Virus record (IMG/VR): IMGVR_UViG_3300010389_000140
Span: 1 to 23,942 of that record
DNA from: a virus
Length of the DNA: 23,942 nt
Strand: one strand, 5' to 3'
Shown: positions 1 to 12,100 of the stretch, piece after piece
Layout of the letters: the number at the start of each line of letters is the position of its first letter
Position numbering within the stretch: position 1 is the stretch's first letter
Position numbers and translations under genes: made by a program
Notes under the pieces: model-generated
Databases searched by the model: none
What the model saw: only the letters and a program-made list of their open reading frames with translations
What the model was told of the DNA's origin: nothing

Positions 1-13
1 TTTCTTGTGGCAT
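1..13 (-). CDS. Start of a structural gene running off the window (partial)
   Basis: An ATG on the minus strand at 13 is followed by codons for M-P-Q-E before the window ends. It lies 9 bases after the gp8 stop codon, and an AAGTAAGA stretch upstream may serve as a weak ribosome binding site. In marine T4-type cyanophages a large virion protein that starts with MPQETN often follows gp8, so this is probably that gene. Only four codons are visible, so the identity is inference from position. Confidence 0.45.
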
Positions 14-22
14 AATTCTTAC

Positions 23-1561
23 TTAGAATTGCAAAATAACTTTGATATCTTCTTTTTGGTTTAATGATCTAGTAATAGAAGGTCTATTATCTATATAAAT
101 CATTTCTCCAGAATATTTTTTAACCTCTGGATTTGACAAACCATTCGAAAAGTATTGACCAAGATTGTATGTCATACTATTTATAGTAGTACTTAAACCA
201 GTAAAAGCAGTATCTACAGATAAATTATTTGAAACTCCATTGATGGTTCCACCGGAAGATGAGAATCTAATAAGATCTGATCCAAATTCTGGGGTACGAA
301 TTAAAAAACTTCCGCCAGTTCCAAATCCAACAATGCTTCTATCTTGCCAGTATTTCAAAACACCTGTTTTATTATCATACGATACAACTCTACCAACTGC
401 AGTCCCTACTCCAGAAATGGTTTGAGTTATTATAGAGTTTGGAAGGAATGATGCAGTTTCAAAATTTCCCGTAAGTTTAATGGCGTATGTATTACTTGCT
501 TTTTGTGATAAAAGAACACTATTAGTTCCAAAAGAAACTGGATTCTTAATAATTCCAATTCTAGCAACTTTATTTCCGGTAATAAAATCCGGATTCAAAT
601 TATCATTTTCTATTCTAGAATACACCAAAGTGCTTATAGCACCCAATTCTCTATAAACATTTTTTCCATGACCACCTGGAGGAGGAATAATTACATTAAA
701 TGTCGGCAGCACATCTCCAGTTACTCCGGCTGAATTTAAATCTACTATCCCATAAGTATAATCTTGTCCACCTCTGGTTATATTGATTGATTCTACTGTG
801 GAATCATTTCCAACAACTATAGTTGCCTCTGCTCCAGATCCATCTCCTAAAATCGGAACATTTGTGTATGATCTAGATGTTCCGAGACCACTTCCTCTAT
901 CAGTAATAGTAATTATCTTTAATTGACCACTTGAAGCACTATTTGCATTATCTCTAATAGTAGCATTCTCTGCACTAGTTTCCCAATTCCTTGGTGTAGG
1001 AATATAGTTTAATGAATCAAATTTTACAATATCATTTGGTTTGATAGTGTAAAGATATTTCCAAACATATCCATCTCCACTTGTACCTGCGGGTCTTGGT
1101 TCCAAATCCGTAAACGTTGGTTCATCTATTGAAGGTCTTCCATTTACATTTTCTGGATCAGTTCCATTTTGTAAGCAGATATAGACTCTATAATCACTAT
1201 TCATGACATAAAAGTCTGATTCATATAGACTTGTTTTGTTTGATGGTTTGGATAAATTATTTCTACTTATGTCATGTCGATACATATCATAAGTTATTCC
1301 TGATTGCCAATCTACCTTCCTAATTACTTGTCTGACATCATCAGAATTAATTTTTTTCAGGGCAATTATTGTGTCCCAAATATCATTATAGTTGTCAAAT
1401 GAATCTATTGGAGAAGGCGGAATTTCTTCCCAAGTTACACTATAATCTGTTGAATTTGTTAATCCAACAAAAGAATAATATGAATTGGCAGTCGATGCAA
1501 TAGATAAAGAAAAATTCTCTGCACTTAATATTCTAAATTGATCTGTTATAATCGCAGACAT
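23..1561 (-). CDS. gp8: Baseplate wedge protein gp8
   Basis: A 512-residue protein matching T4 gp8, a baseplate wedge subunit of the contractile tail. The best evidence is the C-terminus, SGEMIYIDNRPSI (about residues 484-496), against remembered T4 SGEMIYMENRPPI. Near residues 160-175 GDGYVWKYLYTI matches T4 GDGYVWEYLFEI, and near 75-95 VIRKVDW matches VIPRRDW. T4 gp8 has 334 residues. Most of the extra length lies at about residues 205-430 and contains glycine-rich segments such as RGSGLG, GDGSGAEA and RGGQDYTYG, like the repeats in the two large neighbouring proteins. The gene is last of the visible wedge cluster, 33 bases after the 1503-residue gene. No clear Shine-Dalgarno precedes the start; a late-promoter-like GAATAAATAC lies 20 bases upstream. 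Confidence 0.88.
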   Translation of the reverse strand: MSAIITDQFRILSAENFSLSIASTANSYYSFVGLTNSTDYSVTWEEIPPSPIDSFDNYNDIWDTIIALKKINSDDVRQVIRKVDWQSGITYDMYRHDISRNNLSKPSNKTSLYESDFYVMNSDYRVYICLQNGTDPENVNGRPSIDEPTFTDLEPRPAGTSGDGYVWKYLYTIKPNDIVKFDSLNYIPTPRNWETSAENATIRDNANSASSGQLKIITITDRGSGLGTSRSYTNVPILGDGSGAEATIVVGNDSTVESINITRGGQDYTYGIVDLNSAGVTGDVLPTFNVIIPPPGGHGKNVYRELGAISTLVYSRIENDNLNPDFITGNKVARIGIIKNPVSFGTNSVLLSQKASNTYAIKLTGNFETASFLPNSIITQTISGVGTAVGRVVSYDNKTGVLKYWQDRSIVGFGTGGSFLIRTPEFGSDLIRFSSSGGTINGVSNNLSVDTAFTGLSTTINSMTYNLGQYFSNGLSNPEVKKYSGEMIYIDNRPSITRSLNQKEDIKVILQF

Positions 1562-1580
1562 TGATTTGTAGACTTTTTTT

Positions 1581-1590
1581 GTATTTATTC
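1581..1590 (-). promoter_or_regulatory. Candidate late promoter before gp8
   Basis: Minus-strand GAATAAATAC resembles the T4-type late promoter core TATAAATA (ATAAATA shared) and lies about 20 bases before the gp8 start, in one of the few gaps of the structural cluster. A similar motif precedes gp25 at about the same distance. This is motif matching in AT-rich DNA, so chance is possible. Confidence 0.35.
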
Positions 1591-1594
1591 AAGT

Positions 1595-4500
1595 TTATAT
1601 AACATTATAATTTTGTGAACGTAATGGGTTATATCTTCTTACTACTGGAGTGCTATTAAGACCAACTACACCATAATTTGCATTTACCAAAAACTCATTT
1701 GAAGTCCTTAAAACATTAATAACTCCCCAACTATAATCCCCAAAATATGAACTATAACCAATTCCAGACAATCCACTATAATCTGCAACACTAACCGCGA
1801 CTTTTTTTACCGTAGCACTACCTACTCCATATACATCAGTAGTTCCAGTAGACACTGATACTACTTGATATATGTTATCTATTGCTGTAGTCCCTATTCC
1901 AATTATAGAACCATCGCTCCCTAAAGAAATAATGCCATTACCAACATTAGAATTTGAAACTTTTATGTAATATCCTTCTAATATTTGACTATTTTCTATG
2001 ATTGGATTTGTAATAGAAGAATCTCTTAAATAAGAATTTTGTGGAATATAAAGATCGAATATGAGAGCAGTGGATGCTAGTCCAACACTACCAGTATTAA
2101 TTCCAGTAATTATACCAAAATCACCAAAGTAGGAAGCATTTTCAATATATTCTCTCTTTAAAGTTGGTGGTTCTATAAAGACCAGAGGTGGATTACTAGA
2201 TACATATCCATTTCCAGAAGAAATAATATCTATAGATGTTACTATTCCGGCAGTAATTGATGTTTGCAATACCGCTCTTCCTGTAGATCCAATACTAATT
2301 GGATTTTGAATAGAAACTGCTGGGTTTGTAGTATATCCAACTCCACCATCAATGATATTGACAGACTCCACTATTCCTTCTGCGGAAATTGTGGCGACTG
2401 CAGATGCAGATCTAAGAACAGAATTATCGATTATTTCTATTTTTTTGACAAAACTACTTTGTACATTTTCATTTTCTGGATCAAATATAGATTTAATAGA
2501 GTCTACAAATATTTGAGTAGATCCAATGCCAACTGATCTTATCAAATTTGATGTTGGATTTATAACTGGTTCATATCTTACCCTACTTTTATTCACTTCT
2601 ACTCCATCAACTACAGTATCATTCCTCTGTCTGCACCATTTGAGAGGTCTAATATACTCAAAATTTGTTGTAACTCCAATAGAATTGTAATTGCTTGTTT
2701 CCGTAGTATCTGGTAAAATAATATCAGTAACAACTCTTTTATTTTCTGTTAGATTAAATCTTGAACCTATTAGTTGGATGGTATCTCCAATTTTAACTGT
2801 TTCTAGAACATCTGTGTCTACTACATCAACATTTGGAGTTCCTTTATAGAATATCATTCTGCATTTATCTCCCTTTTTGGGTGCTTCTGTGAATGAAATA
2901 TTACTTCCACCGTTAAACGTATATGACACATCAGGTTCTTGTAATATATCATTAACAAAGATTAATAATACTGATTTTAAATCTATTCCACTTTTAGAAA
3001 TAATAGAAAATCTATTTCCATTAACAGATATTGGGAAAGATCTCCTAAAACCATCAAATAAAGAGTCTACATCGTCCAATTTTTGCAATTCACCTACCGA
3101 CCAACCACTAAAATCATCTGTATAAGTTCTCTTAACCTCAATTAAAAATGGTTCAAAAGGTTTTGAAGTATCAGTTGGTATTCCAGATAATCCGCCCGTT
3201 TCTATTGTAAGAATATCTCCTTCTTTATACGAATATCCATAATTTGTTATAGTAAAATCTATTATACTAGATCCTTGACCAACAATAATATCAATCTTTG
3301 CCTGTGATCCAATACCACTACTAGAATTAGTATGTATTAATTCTAAATCCGAATATGAAAGCGGATCGTCAAAAACTACTTGTGGGGGATTTGATGAAGT
3401 ATATCCAGATCCAGGATTTGTTATTGCAACACTTACAATATTCCCACCAACCGCTGATGCTACTCCAATATATTCTATATTTGGAGTTCCTGTACTTAAA
3501 GTTTGCACTCCAACTCTTATTATTGGTTGGGATGTGTATCTATACCCAGAACCACTATTTCCAATACTAACTGATTGTATTGTTCCTGCTATAGATACAA
3601 TTGCAGTTCCTCCAGCAGATACTAATGGTTGATATCCAAACCCATTACTAGAACCAACCGATACTATTATTCCCCCTCTAGGAACTCCTGCGTTATTGGG
3701 ATCATACAGTGCTGATGTTGCAGTACCTGTAAAATTTAACTCAGTTTCTGATAAAGATTCTGATAAATTGTAATCATTTTCTGGACTTTGAAATATATTA
3801 TTTACTAATATTATTGAGTTTGAAGTTGAAAATCCAGTAATATTTTGTTCACTCGAAGTCAGAGTAAAATCTTTAATGACTGAATCAAATTCTGAAGAAA
3901 TGTCATCAAAAATATAATTTTTTTCGTAAGTATGTTCACTTGATCCAACAATTCCTGATCTTAAAAACACTCTTCCCTGAAAACTTGATCTGACATATAG
4001 ATCGCCATTAATATTATCATATATTGCTCCATATGGAGCCTCTGAAAAATATATTCTATTTTTGAATATGTTATAATTTCCTTTTAATTTTGTTATGAGG
4101 GATCCTGAAGTGTGGGTTTTTAATATAGTCCCCAATTCAGGTCTTTCTACTTTTACAAAATTTGTACTACCAACACCAACGGAAGTTATTTTCATAATCT
4201 CATCATCTATCTTAATCAAATCTCCGGAAAAGAAAGATAGTATATCCGAAAAATGTAGGATATTGTCTAATAATTCTAAATTATTTTGAATGCTTGCTGT
4301 TATTCCTGTCGAAACAACCGGGGACTGTATTATATTATCAAGCGCAATTATACATTTTGCATTTTGATTTGTTGAAGTAATATAGTGATTATTTCCTATT
4401 CCTACAGAAGTAAAGTTAATTAAAATTGGATCTCCTGATAAAGCATCTTGTGCGGAAGTGCATAATCCTATAAATTTATTATCATATTTGTATACATACA

Positions 4501-6106
4501 GTTCTCCACTCAATTTGTCTGTAACACCAACTCCGGAAATATAAGTATTTTGAATTCCAATTGCAGAAATTGTTGAAGGATCTGTTGAATCTGATTCGAA
4601 TAATCCATATACAGTAACTGCAGAACCAACTAGTATTTCTGAACTAATAGTGCTGGCCAGAGATACTGAATTTGCGGTTAAATTTGTGATTGGAATATAA
4701 TCTCCAAGAAAAAGATAATTATCTATTTTCATACCAATTGTTGACTCTACACTAATAATATCTGTCCCTATTCCTGCGGTTGAAGTTGTTTGCGTTGTTA
4801 TTAATTCAATAAAAGAAAAATTTTCCGAACTATAAGTTACCTTTTCTCCGCTGTTGAAAAAATGTCCGGGAAGATAAATTAAGTTCTCCTCTAAATTTAC
4901 ACCAGAAAAATTAAACCTATTATATGCAATTGAACCATTAAATCTTTTTTCAAAAATAGGAGCAAATCTATGATTTAATTCGAAACCATTTTTGAACAGA
5001 ACATCACCACTACTAGCAGAAAACTTACTTATTCCTGTGGATATTTCTGCATTTTTAAAGTCAATTGATTGTGGAAAAGCAGAAAACTCTAAGTATGACA
5101 ATGCATGTTTTAATAATGTAACTGATAAATTAATATCTGGGTTAGGAATAAAAAGTAGTTCTATTGAAGATGCGGTAATTGTAGCATTAAAAGTGCCAAG
5201 TGAAGCATTAGAATACACATTACCATATTCAATAATAGTGGACTCTACTTCATTATTAAGAACAGCAATTTCTGAAATTTGAATTTGATTATTTGTGGTA
5301 TCTGTTACTTGAACTATAAAGTATCCAAAATTATAATTAAAATTATATGATGCAATTGATATAGGAACAACTTCAGGTGCAATAGTAGAAGCTATTCCAA
5401 TATTTTCTGATGCAATATCTGAATATTTTAAGTGTCTAGAATTAACTGCCGTGGAATATGTACTTGCTATAGAAACACCAAAAGCATTACAATTCAATAT
5501 TTCTTCTACGTCTGAATAAAATACCAAATCTAAACCAGAGTTAGATTTTACTATATTATATGTTCCTATTCCCACCGAATTTTTATATGCATCATTTGAT
5601 ACAGTTATTCTCCCAAACTCAGAAAAATAAACATCTGAACCATCATAAACAAAATTTAATTCATTGTATTCGTAATTAGAATTACTTTCACTTGTGGATG
5701 ATAGTTCAACTAAAATTTTTCCTGAAGTGTAATCTGGTGGTATGTTGTATATAACAAGTGATGATGCTGCTCCAACAGCATGAAAAGTGGAGGCAATACT
5801 TACAGTATTACCTAAATCATAAAAGTCTGAATCAAAAATATTTTGTTTTGTATCATATGTTAAAAAACTATATTGATATTCATTATTTCTTCCATCCAAA
5901 GGATAAAAACCCAATATAGCTTGTTTATCAACAGTTGTCACATCAAAGTTTCCAAGTTCATCTTCCGTGAACATTTTACCATACTGATTTAAATATAATT
6001 CATCTCCATCAGTTAAAACTGATAAAATTGATGATTGCTTTCTGTCTGCAAATCTCTCATCTTGTACTGTAAGAAAAAACTTCTTTGCTCTGACTTTAGT
6101 TGCCAT
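1595..6106 (-). CDS. Large virion (baseplate/tail) structural protein, 1503 residues
   Basis: I recognise no enzyme domain. The protein starts MATKVRAKKFFLTVQDERFADR and is rich in Ser, Thr, Ile, Gly and Asn with many short G-[IV]-G-[ST] turns (SVGIGS, AGIGTD, GVGSTN), a composition typical of giant cyanophage virion proteins. The second half has at least four copies of a glycine-tyrosine-proline repeat: NSGSGYRYTSQP (GSGY at 852-855), NPGSGYTSSNPP (899-902), DGGVGYTTNP (about 1255-1258) and SSGNGYVSSNPP (about 1298-1301). Such repeats are compatible with short beta units. It lies between the gp7-position gene and gp8 with gaps of 6 and 33 bases, so it is co-transcribed with wedge genes and probably part of the baseplate or its periphery. 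It has no obvious T4 counterpart, and no Shine-Dalgarno is visible before its ATG. Confidence 0.85.
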   Translation of the reverse strand: MATKVRAKKFFLTVQDERFADRKQSSILSVLTDGDELYLNQYGKMFTEDELGNFDVTTVDKQAILGFYPLDGRNNEYQYSFLTYDTKQNIFDSDFYDLGNTVSIASTFHAVGAASSLVIYNIPPDYTSGKILVELSSTSESNSNYEYNELNFVYDGSDVYFSEFGRITVSNDAYKNSVGIGTYNIVKSNSGLDLVFYSDVEEILNCNAFGVSIASTYSTAVNSRHLKYSDIASENIGIASTIAPEVVPISIASYNFNYNFGYFIVQVTDTTNNQIQISEIAVLNNEVESTIIEYGNVYSNASLGTFNATITASSIELLFIPNPDINLSVTLLKHALSYLEFSAFPQSIDFKNAEISTGISKFSASSGDVLFKNGFELNHRFAPIFEKRFNGSIAYNRFNFSGVNLEENLIYLPGHFFNSGEKVTYSSENFSFIELITTQTTSTAGIGTDIISVESTIGMKIDNYLFLGDYIPITNLTANSVSLASTISSEILVGSAVTVYGLFESDSTDPSTISAIGIQNTYISGVGVTDKLSGELYVYKYDNKFIGLCTSAQDALSGDPILINFTSVGIGNNHYITSTNQNAKCIIALDNIIQSPVVSTGITASIQNNLELLDNILHFSDILSFFSGDLIKIDDEIMKITSVGVGSTNFVKVERPELGTILKTHTSGSLITKLKGNYNIFKNRIYFSEAPYGAIYDNINGDLYVRSSFQGRVFLRSGIVGSSEHTYEKNYIFDDISSEFDSVIKDFTLTSSEQNITGFSTSNSIILVNNIFQSPENDYNLSESLSETELNFTGTATSALYDPNNAGVPRGGIIVSVGSSNGFGYQPLVSAGGTAIVSIAGTIQSVSIGNSGSGYRYTSQPIIRVGVQTLSTGTPNIEYIGVASAVGGNIVSVAITNPGSGYTSSNPPQVVFDDPLSYSDLELIHTNSSSGIGSQAKIDIIVGQGSSIIDFTITNYGYSYKEGDILTIETGGLSGIPTDTSKPFEPFLIEVKRTYTDDFSGWSVGELQKLDDVDSLFDGFRRSFPISVNGNRFSIISKSGIDLKSVLLIFVNDILQEPDVSYTFNGGSNISFTEAPKKGDKCRMIFYKGTPNVDVVDTDVLETVKIGDTIQLIGSRFNLTENKRVVTDIILPDTTETSNYNSIGVTTNFEYIRPLKWCRQRNDTVVDGVEVNKSRVRYEPVINPTSNLIRSVGIGSTQIFVDSIKSIFDPENENVQSSFVKKIEIIDNSVLRSASAVATISAEGIVESVNIIDGGVGYTTNPAVSIQNPISIGSTGRAVLQTSITAGIVTSIDIISSGNGYVSSNPPLVFIEPPTLKREYIENASYFGDFGIITGINTGSVGLASTALIFDLYIPQNSYLRDSSITNPIIENSQILEGYYIKVSNSNVGNGIISLGSDGSIIGIGTTAIDNIYQVVSVSTGTTDVYGVGSATVKKVAVSVADYSGLSGIGYSSYFGDYSWGVINVLRTSNEFLVNANYGVVGLNSTPVVRRYNPLRSQNYNVI

Positions 6107-6112
6107 ATTGGG

Positions 6113-9100
6113 TTATATATTAAATGAATTTACAAATGTTCTTGCTAATGTAATATCAAAACCACTGCTAATATCATCTATTAGCAAAACTCTGTTACCT
6201 AAAGAATTTGAATAATCTTGCAACAATACAGTATTAAATACCACTTCATCTGAAGTTAAATCACCATCTATATAAAAACTATTTTCAGATGCAAGATCAT
6301 AATCTGATACACATTCAACATCTACTATACTATTTACGTCACAAATTGAAGAGAATAATCCCTCATTTTGTGATGTAGAAATTCCAGTATTATTGTTTGC
6401 CGAAGTATTTAAAACAAGATCCCCAAATTTTTTAAATCCCAAAGTGTGATTTAAATTATTTACCACATCATTCCATTGCTGTATTGGGACATCTGATTTT
6501 AATGAATATGAAAAATATTGATAATAATCACTATCTTGAATTCTTTGTAAGTCGTTATTTAAAAATCCAACCTCACTATTCCACCCAATAGGAACGACTG
6601 AAGAAGAATTGATTTGGTAGAAAGATTCTTTATTATAAATTTCTCTAATAAATGCCTGAGATTTTGATGATTCTCCAATTATAAGAGAATTGACTATAAA
6701 TTCATCTTTGGTTTCTATAGTTAAAAATTCATTAGCAGCATCAAACTTTAATACTTTTGCAAATTTTCCAGTATTAGTGAAAATTGTTTCTCCAACAATA
6801 TATGAATTTTTAGATAATGTCGTTTTGAAAGTAGGTAGAGATGTTTCAGCAATTATTTTTCCAGAAGAGTTTATAGGATCGAAAGTTCCAGGGATATCTG
6901 AACCTGTTATATAATTGCCCAGAGAATACTCAACATATGCTCCAGATCCACCAAGACTAGTTTGTACGCCAACAACTGGGAATAAAGAATAGTTGTAATT
7001 TTTAGAGTTGTAACCTTTTCTTGTAGTTTGTATTATTGAGATTCCTTCTATTAGAACATTATCTCCAATAGAGAACGGAAAAGTTTCTGGATCACTGAAT
7101 TCTTTTGCAATATACGCTTTGACATTTTTTGTTACATTATCATATTGCATAAAACTTATGCCTATTCCATTAGAATTATTAATAGAGATAATTTTTGGTT
7201 CTGCATTATAAAGACCTTTTGTATTTTTAATTATAGTAACGGAGTTATCTTCAATATCATAATCTAAGAAAATATCATCAACAACTTTATTTGTAAAACC
7301 ATCTATTACTATCAAATCTGGTGATGTATTATAATTTAAACCAGGAGAAATTATTTTTATTGATTCAATAGTAGTTAGAGGTTCAACTCTCAATATTGTG
7401 GGATACTTAACTCTTGGCCTAATAGTATTATCGACAGAATAGTCATAACCTATATCCACAATATTTAAAGAATTTATTTTTCCTATAGTATTGCTTTGAG
7501 GTACTAGTATTGCTCCGCTACCTGTTGAGGATATAACCGAAGAAATAGAAGGAAGTCTTTCATAATTTTTTCCACCAGAAGTTAATTTTAAAGATTCTAT
7601 TTTTCCAGTTTCATTTTCTGAATTTGTGTAGTATCTAAATGATCCTTCTCCTTGTGAATAAGAATCTGCAGTATAATCAAACTCATTATAAAAACTAAAT
7701 GTATCGGAAGTAACTTCAGTTACTACTTTCTGTCCACTCAATATGCTGTTAACAAAGGTTATTTTATTATTTTCATTTACTTCATCATCCACTGTATATT
7801 CATTCTTGATACTTAAATTTGTTTTTGGTACTAAATTATACCAAATAGAATTTAAGAATTGATCATCAACAGTAAATTCTATTTTTGATTCTGTAGATAT
7901 TCCAATTGCTCCGGATTTTACTATCTTGGAAGTTCCATCTGATTTTACAGGGAAATACTTATTTGAGAAATTTTGATCAGAAAATAAATCAAAATCAAAT
8001 GATGAAGTTCTACCTACACCAAATGGTTGCGATAATGATAAATCGGAAAGGTCAAATATAACTTTTTGATTTTTTGTTACATTAATCTTTGGATTTATAG
8101 GTGACAATGTTCCAAAAGAAGAAGAAGTTATATTAATAACCGAATAGTTTTTATCAATAGTATTATAATAAGATTCTGCTAATCTAATCCTATTTCTATC
8201 ATAAACCACAGCATAATATATTTTCTGGTCTTCCAATCCACTTGCGGGAGAAGTTGATGTGTGGATTAATTTTTGACCATTTTCATAGTTATGATTGTCT
8301 ATCGTTATTAGATTTTCATCAACATCAATGGAAGAGAAATCTCTAGGATTTACGACTAGTTTGCGATGATAATCACTATATTTTACCTTGATTGTAGTTG
8401 ATAATCCACTTAATACTTCCAAAATGATATTATCATCTTTTTTGAGAAAATGAGTAGATGCTGTAGATACAGTTACTGTATTTTTCGTCACATTTCCTTC
8501 TGAAACATTTTTAAATTTAGTAGTAAAGCTATGATAACTTCCTGATCCAGGAGATGTGAAGAAAAGAGTAGATGAAGTTTGTGATATTCCAACAAATTCG
8601 CCAGTTGTACCTATCCCAACTTTAACCGTAGATATTCCTACTAAGTCTTTTGATATTCTTGCGACATATACGATGCTATTATCGCTTAATACAAATCCAG
8701 ATCCCAATCCAGAATTTTGAGTAACTGATACTCCTATACCACCATTAGTTTTATATAAAAGTTCATCACCAGTGTTCAAACCATGATCTTTCAAATAAAT
8801 TGATTTTTCTGGAATTATAATTGAAGTTAAACCTATTCCTGGATTTGAAAATACAATAGTGTGACCAAATCCAACTACAGTACCAATACCTAAAGACTCT
8901 GAAGGATCAAAATATAATTCTCTATTTACCTCATATTCTTTATTTTTTATATTATCTCTCAGTTCAATAAAGAACTTTCTTGGATTTTCATATAAAATTG
9001 AATATACAGAATGTGAGATTCCAACTGTCGAATCTTGTTCTCTCAATACTTTAATTCTAGATGTTACTTTATCAATATTGAGCACTTTTACTTTTTCAGA

Positions 9101-12100
9101 GTTAATTGATAGAATATCGTTTTCTCTGATTACAGGATACTCTAATAATCCAGAAACATAAAAATACGTAACTATTCCAGTTACACCTACAGTTCCTACT
9201 CCCAATGCAAGAATAAAATTATCGGACCTAACGCCAACATTAAATGAGTTTTCTAAGATTTCATCATAATTTGACAAAGAATCAATTTTTATAAAATCAC
9301 CATTATCCAAATTATGTGGAACAGAAGAAAATCCAATTACTCTATTTTGTGAGAATGACGGATAAAATTCAACATCCGTTATTGAGGTTGAAGTTTGAGA
9401 AATTCCAATTATAGACTTTCCTTTTATAAAGTCAACTTTAGCAGATGCCGATGATCCTCCAGATCCTTCATTGTTAAAAACGACTTTATCTCCCACTTTA
9501 TAATTATTACCATCTGAGATAATTTTTATTGATCCTACAGTTCCTCTAGAAATACTTTTAACCTTAGAACTCAAATCATCAGAAAATTTGAAGTATTCGT
9601 ATGTAGAATTATTATCTAATGTATTAAATGGATTTGTATTTCTAACTATATCAGAATATTCAAAATCAAATTTATTTTGATTGATATTTGAATCAAAATC
9701 AAAGTCTATTGGTTTTGACTTGAAAGAATTTCCAATTATATAAGGAAATTTTGGTTTTTTGTCGCCAATAAAAGGACCAGAATCTTCTTGTATAGATCCC
9801 AAAGTCATAAAATATGCATAAGTTCCATTTGGAAATTCTGGAGTTACACAGAATCTTCCATTATGCTCGTCTAAGTCACCTCTGTTTCCAAACTGATAGT
9901 CTTCAACGAAATATCCTGCAGGAAAAATCTTTTTATTTGGTCTGTTTTGTTGATTGTCAATTGGATCTAAGTAACCACTAATAATGAGTCTTACTTTTTT
10001 ATTTGATGGAGAATCATAACCATATGGTCCATATATTGGATTGCCATCATATGCCCATCCAAGTAAAGGTGAATGATATTTTTCACTCTCAAAATCATTT
10101 TGATAATCACTTCTATACTTTACATTTCCTTCTTCTATATTTTCTGAAAATACCTTTTTTCTTAATGGTCTAGGCGAATATAGATGTGTATATTGTAAAC
10201 CGTATTCTTTATTGCTGCCAACAAAAACTACACTATCATTGGTTGATAATTTGGAGGTTTTAAGCAATTTTTCAAATTTGTTTATAGTCCAAATCTGAGG
10301 ATTGAATTTTAATTCACATCCACTACCCGGAGATACAGTCTCAATTGTGGTATTTTTTTGTTCATATCCTATTCCACTATTGACAATCTTTACATCAACT
10401 ATTTCTCCATTTTGAACAATAGGAGTTAAAATTGCACCAATACCAAAACCTCTGACAATTAAATCTGGTGGAGAATTATACTCTCTTCCTCTTTCATTGA
10501 TGATTACATCTACTATTCTGCCATTTGAAACAACAGGAATTATTACGGCACCAGTGCCAAATTTTAATCTATAATCTGGTTGTTTGTTGTAATTGATAAT
10601 ATCCGATGACCCATATCCAACACCACCATCATAAACAAAAGTAGAAACTACTTTTCCTCTAAAGATTGGTTGAACCTTAGCGGTAACATCGACTTGAGAT
10701 ATTGTAGATATACCAACCTTCCCAGAGATATTAACTGTTATTGGTTCATAATCAAATATATGATATCCCGACCCTTTAGTTGTAAAGTTAATATACTGCT
10801 TTGTTTTAAAATAAAAATCTGAAGCAGTAGAACCAATGCCAATATTTGATAACTTAAACGATTCTTTACTTATTGTAGTTACAATGTATCTTCCAGTTTC
10901 TAAACCACTTATATTTTGATCTCCACCATAGTAGAAAATGATATCTCCATCATTATATGGATTGTCATAAACATTTATTGTATTATTTGAAGTATTGATT
11001 CCGGAAGAGGAAACTGATATTTTTTTGCTCTTATACCCAGATCCCGAATTAGTTACTACAATCGAACTTATCTTCTTTTTCCTTCTAGTTGATTCTAGTC
11101 TATGATTTCCTACTCCATATGAAGTTATATCTATTGTATTGATACCGACCAAAGAATCATTCAATGTTTTATGCAATTTTATCCTATAGTCATCTATTAC
11201 ATTCACATAATATCTTGATTCTGTCGTTAAACCACTAATAGTTGAACTTCCTCCGGTTTTATAAACGACAGATTCTCCATCGCTAAACTTATGATAAGTT
11301 GAGAATCCTATTATGTTAGATATTAAATTTAATCTCCCATTCGATGCTGAAGAATTAAAATCGACAAAATGATCATAATCAACCATTTTAACTATTGCAT
11401 TGGCACCTTTCCCCCCACCACCAGAAATTGTAACTATAGGAGTATCGATATAATCAAATCCTCCATCAATAATATTGATTTTTTGTAGGGATCCCTCAAT
11501 TCCACAATATCCACGAGCATTAGGAAGTCCTGGAGAAACAGAAAGAACTTCCAATTCTGGTGGATTTATCACATCGTAATTGTTTCCTGGAGAAATTACA
11601 TCAATTGATTTTAATGTGCCATAATATATGTAATCATCGGACTTATAATTTAGTACTTCTACTCCATTAATTAATATTCCCGTTGGGCCTGCTTTAGTTT
11701 CATATTCTTCTCCAGTATTTTCTGGGGATCTTAATAACTTGATTAATCTTTGCGAATCAATATCAGATTGTATATTATCTTTTTTAGAAAATTTGGTTAA
11801 ACCAATAGTATTATTAGTTACACTTGTTGATCCTATAGAGACAAACTTTCCAAATCTAATATCAGATCTGCTCCTTGCTAATTTTATTTCGGTTTCACTC
11901 TCTTTTTTTACAAAATAAACTCCAGATTGAATATCAAATCTATTATTTGGAGATGATTCATTTTCTGGTGAGTAAATTATAGACTCTCCAGTTAAAAATC
12001 CATGACTTTGACCATCATTGACTATTTTTAGTGTTTCTCCTGAAAAAGATCCATTTAATATGATTTTATAATCTTGAACATCTTCATCAACATTTACTCC

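Noticed and set aside
4992-5282. Plus-strand frames within the structural genes
   Set aside because: They are antisense shadows of long, well-supported minus-strand genes.
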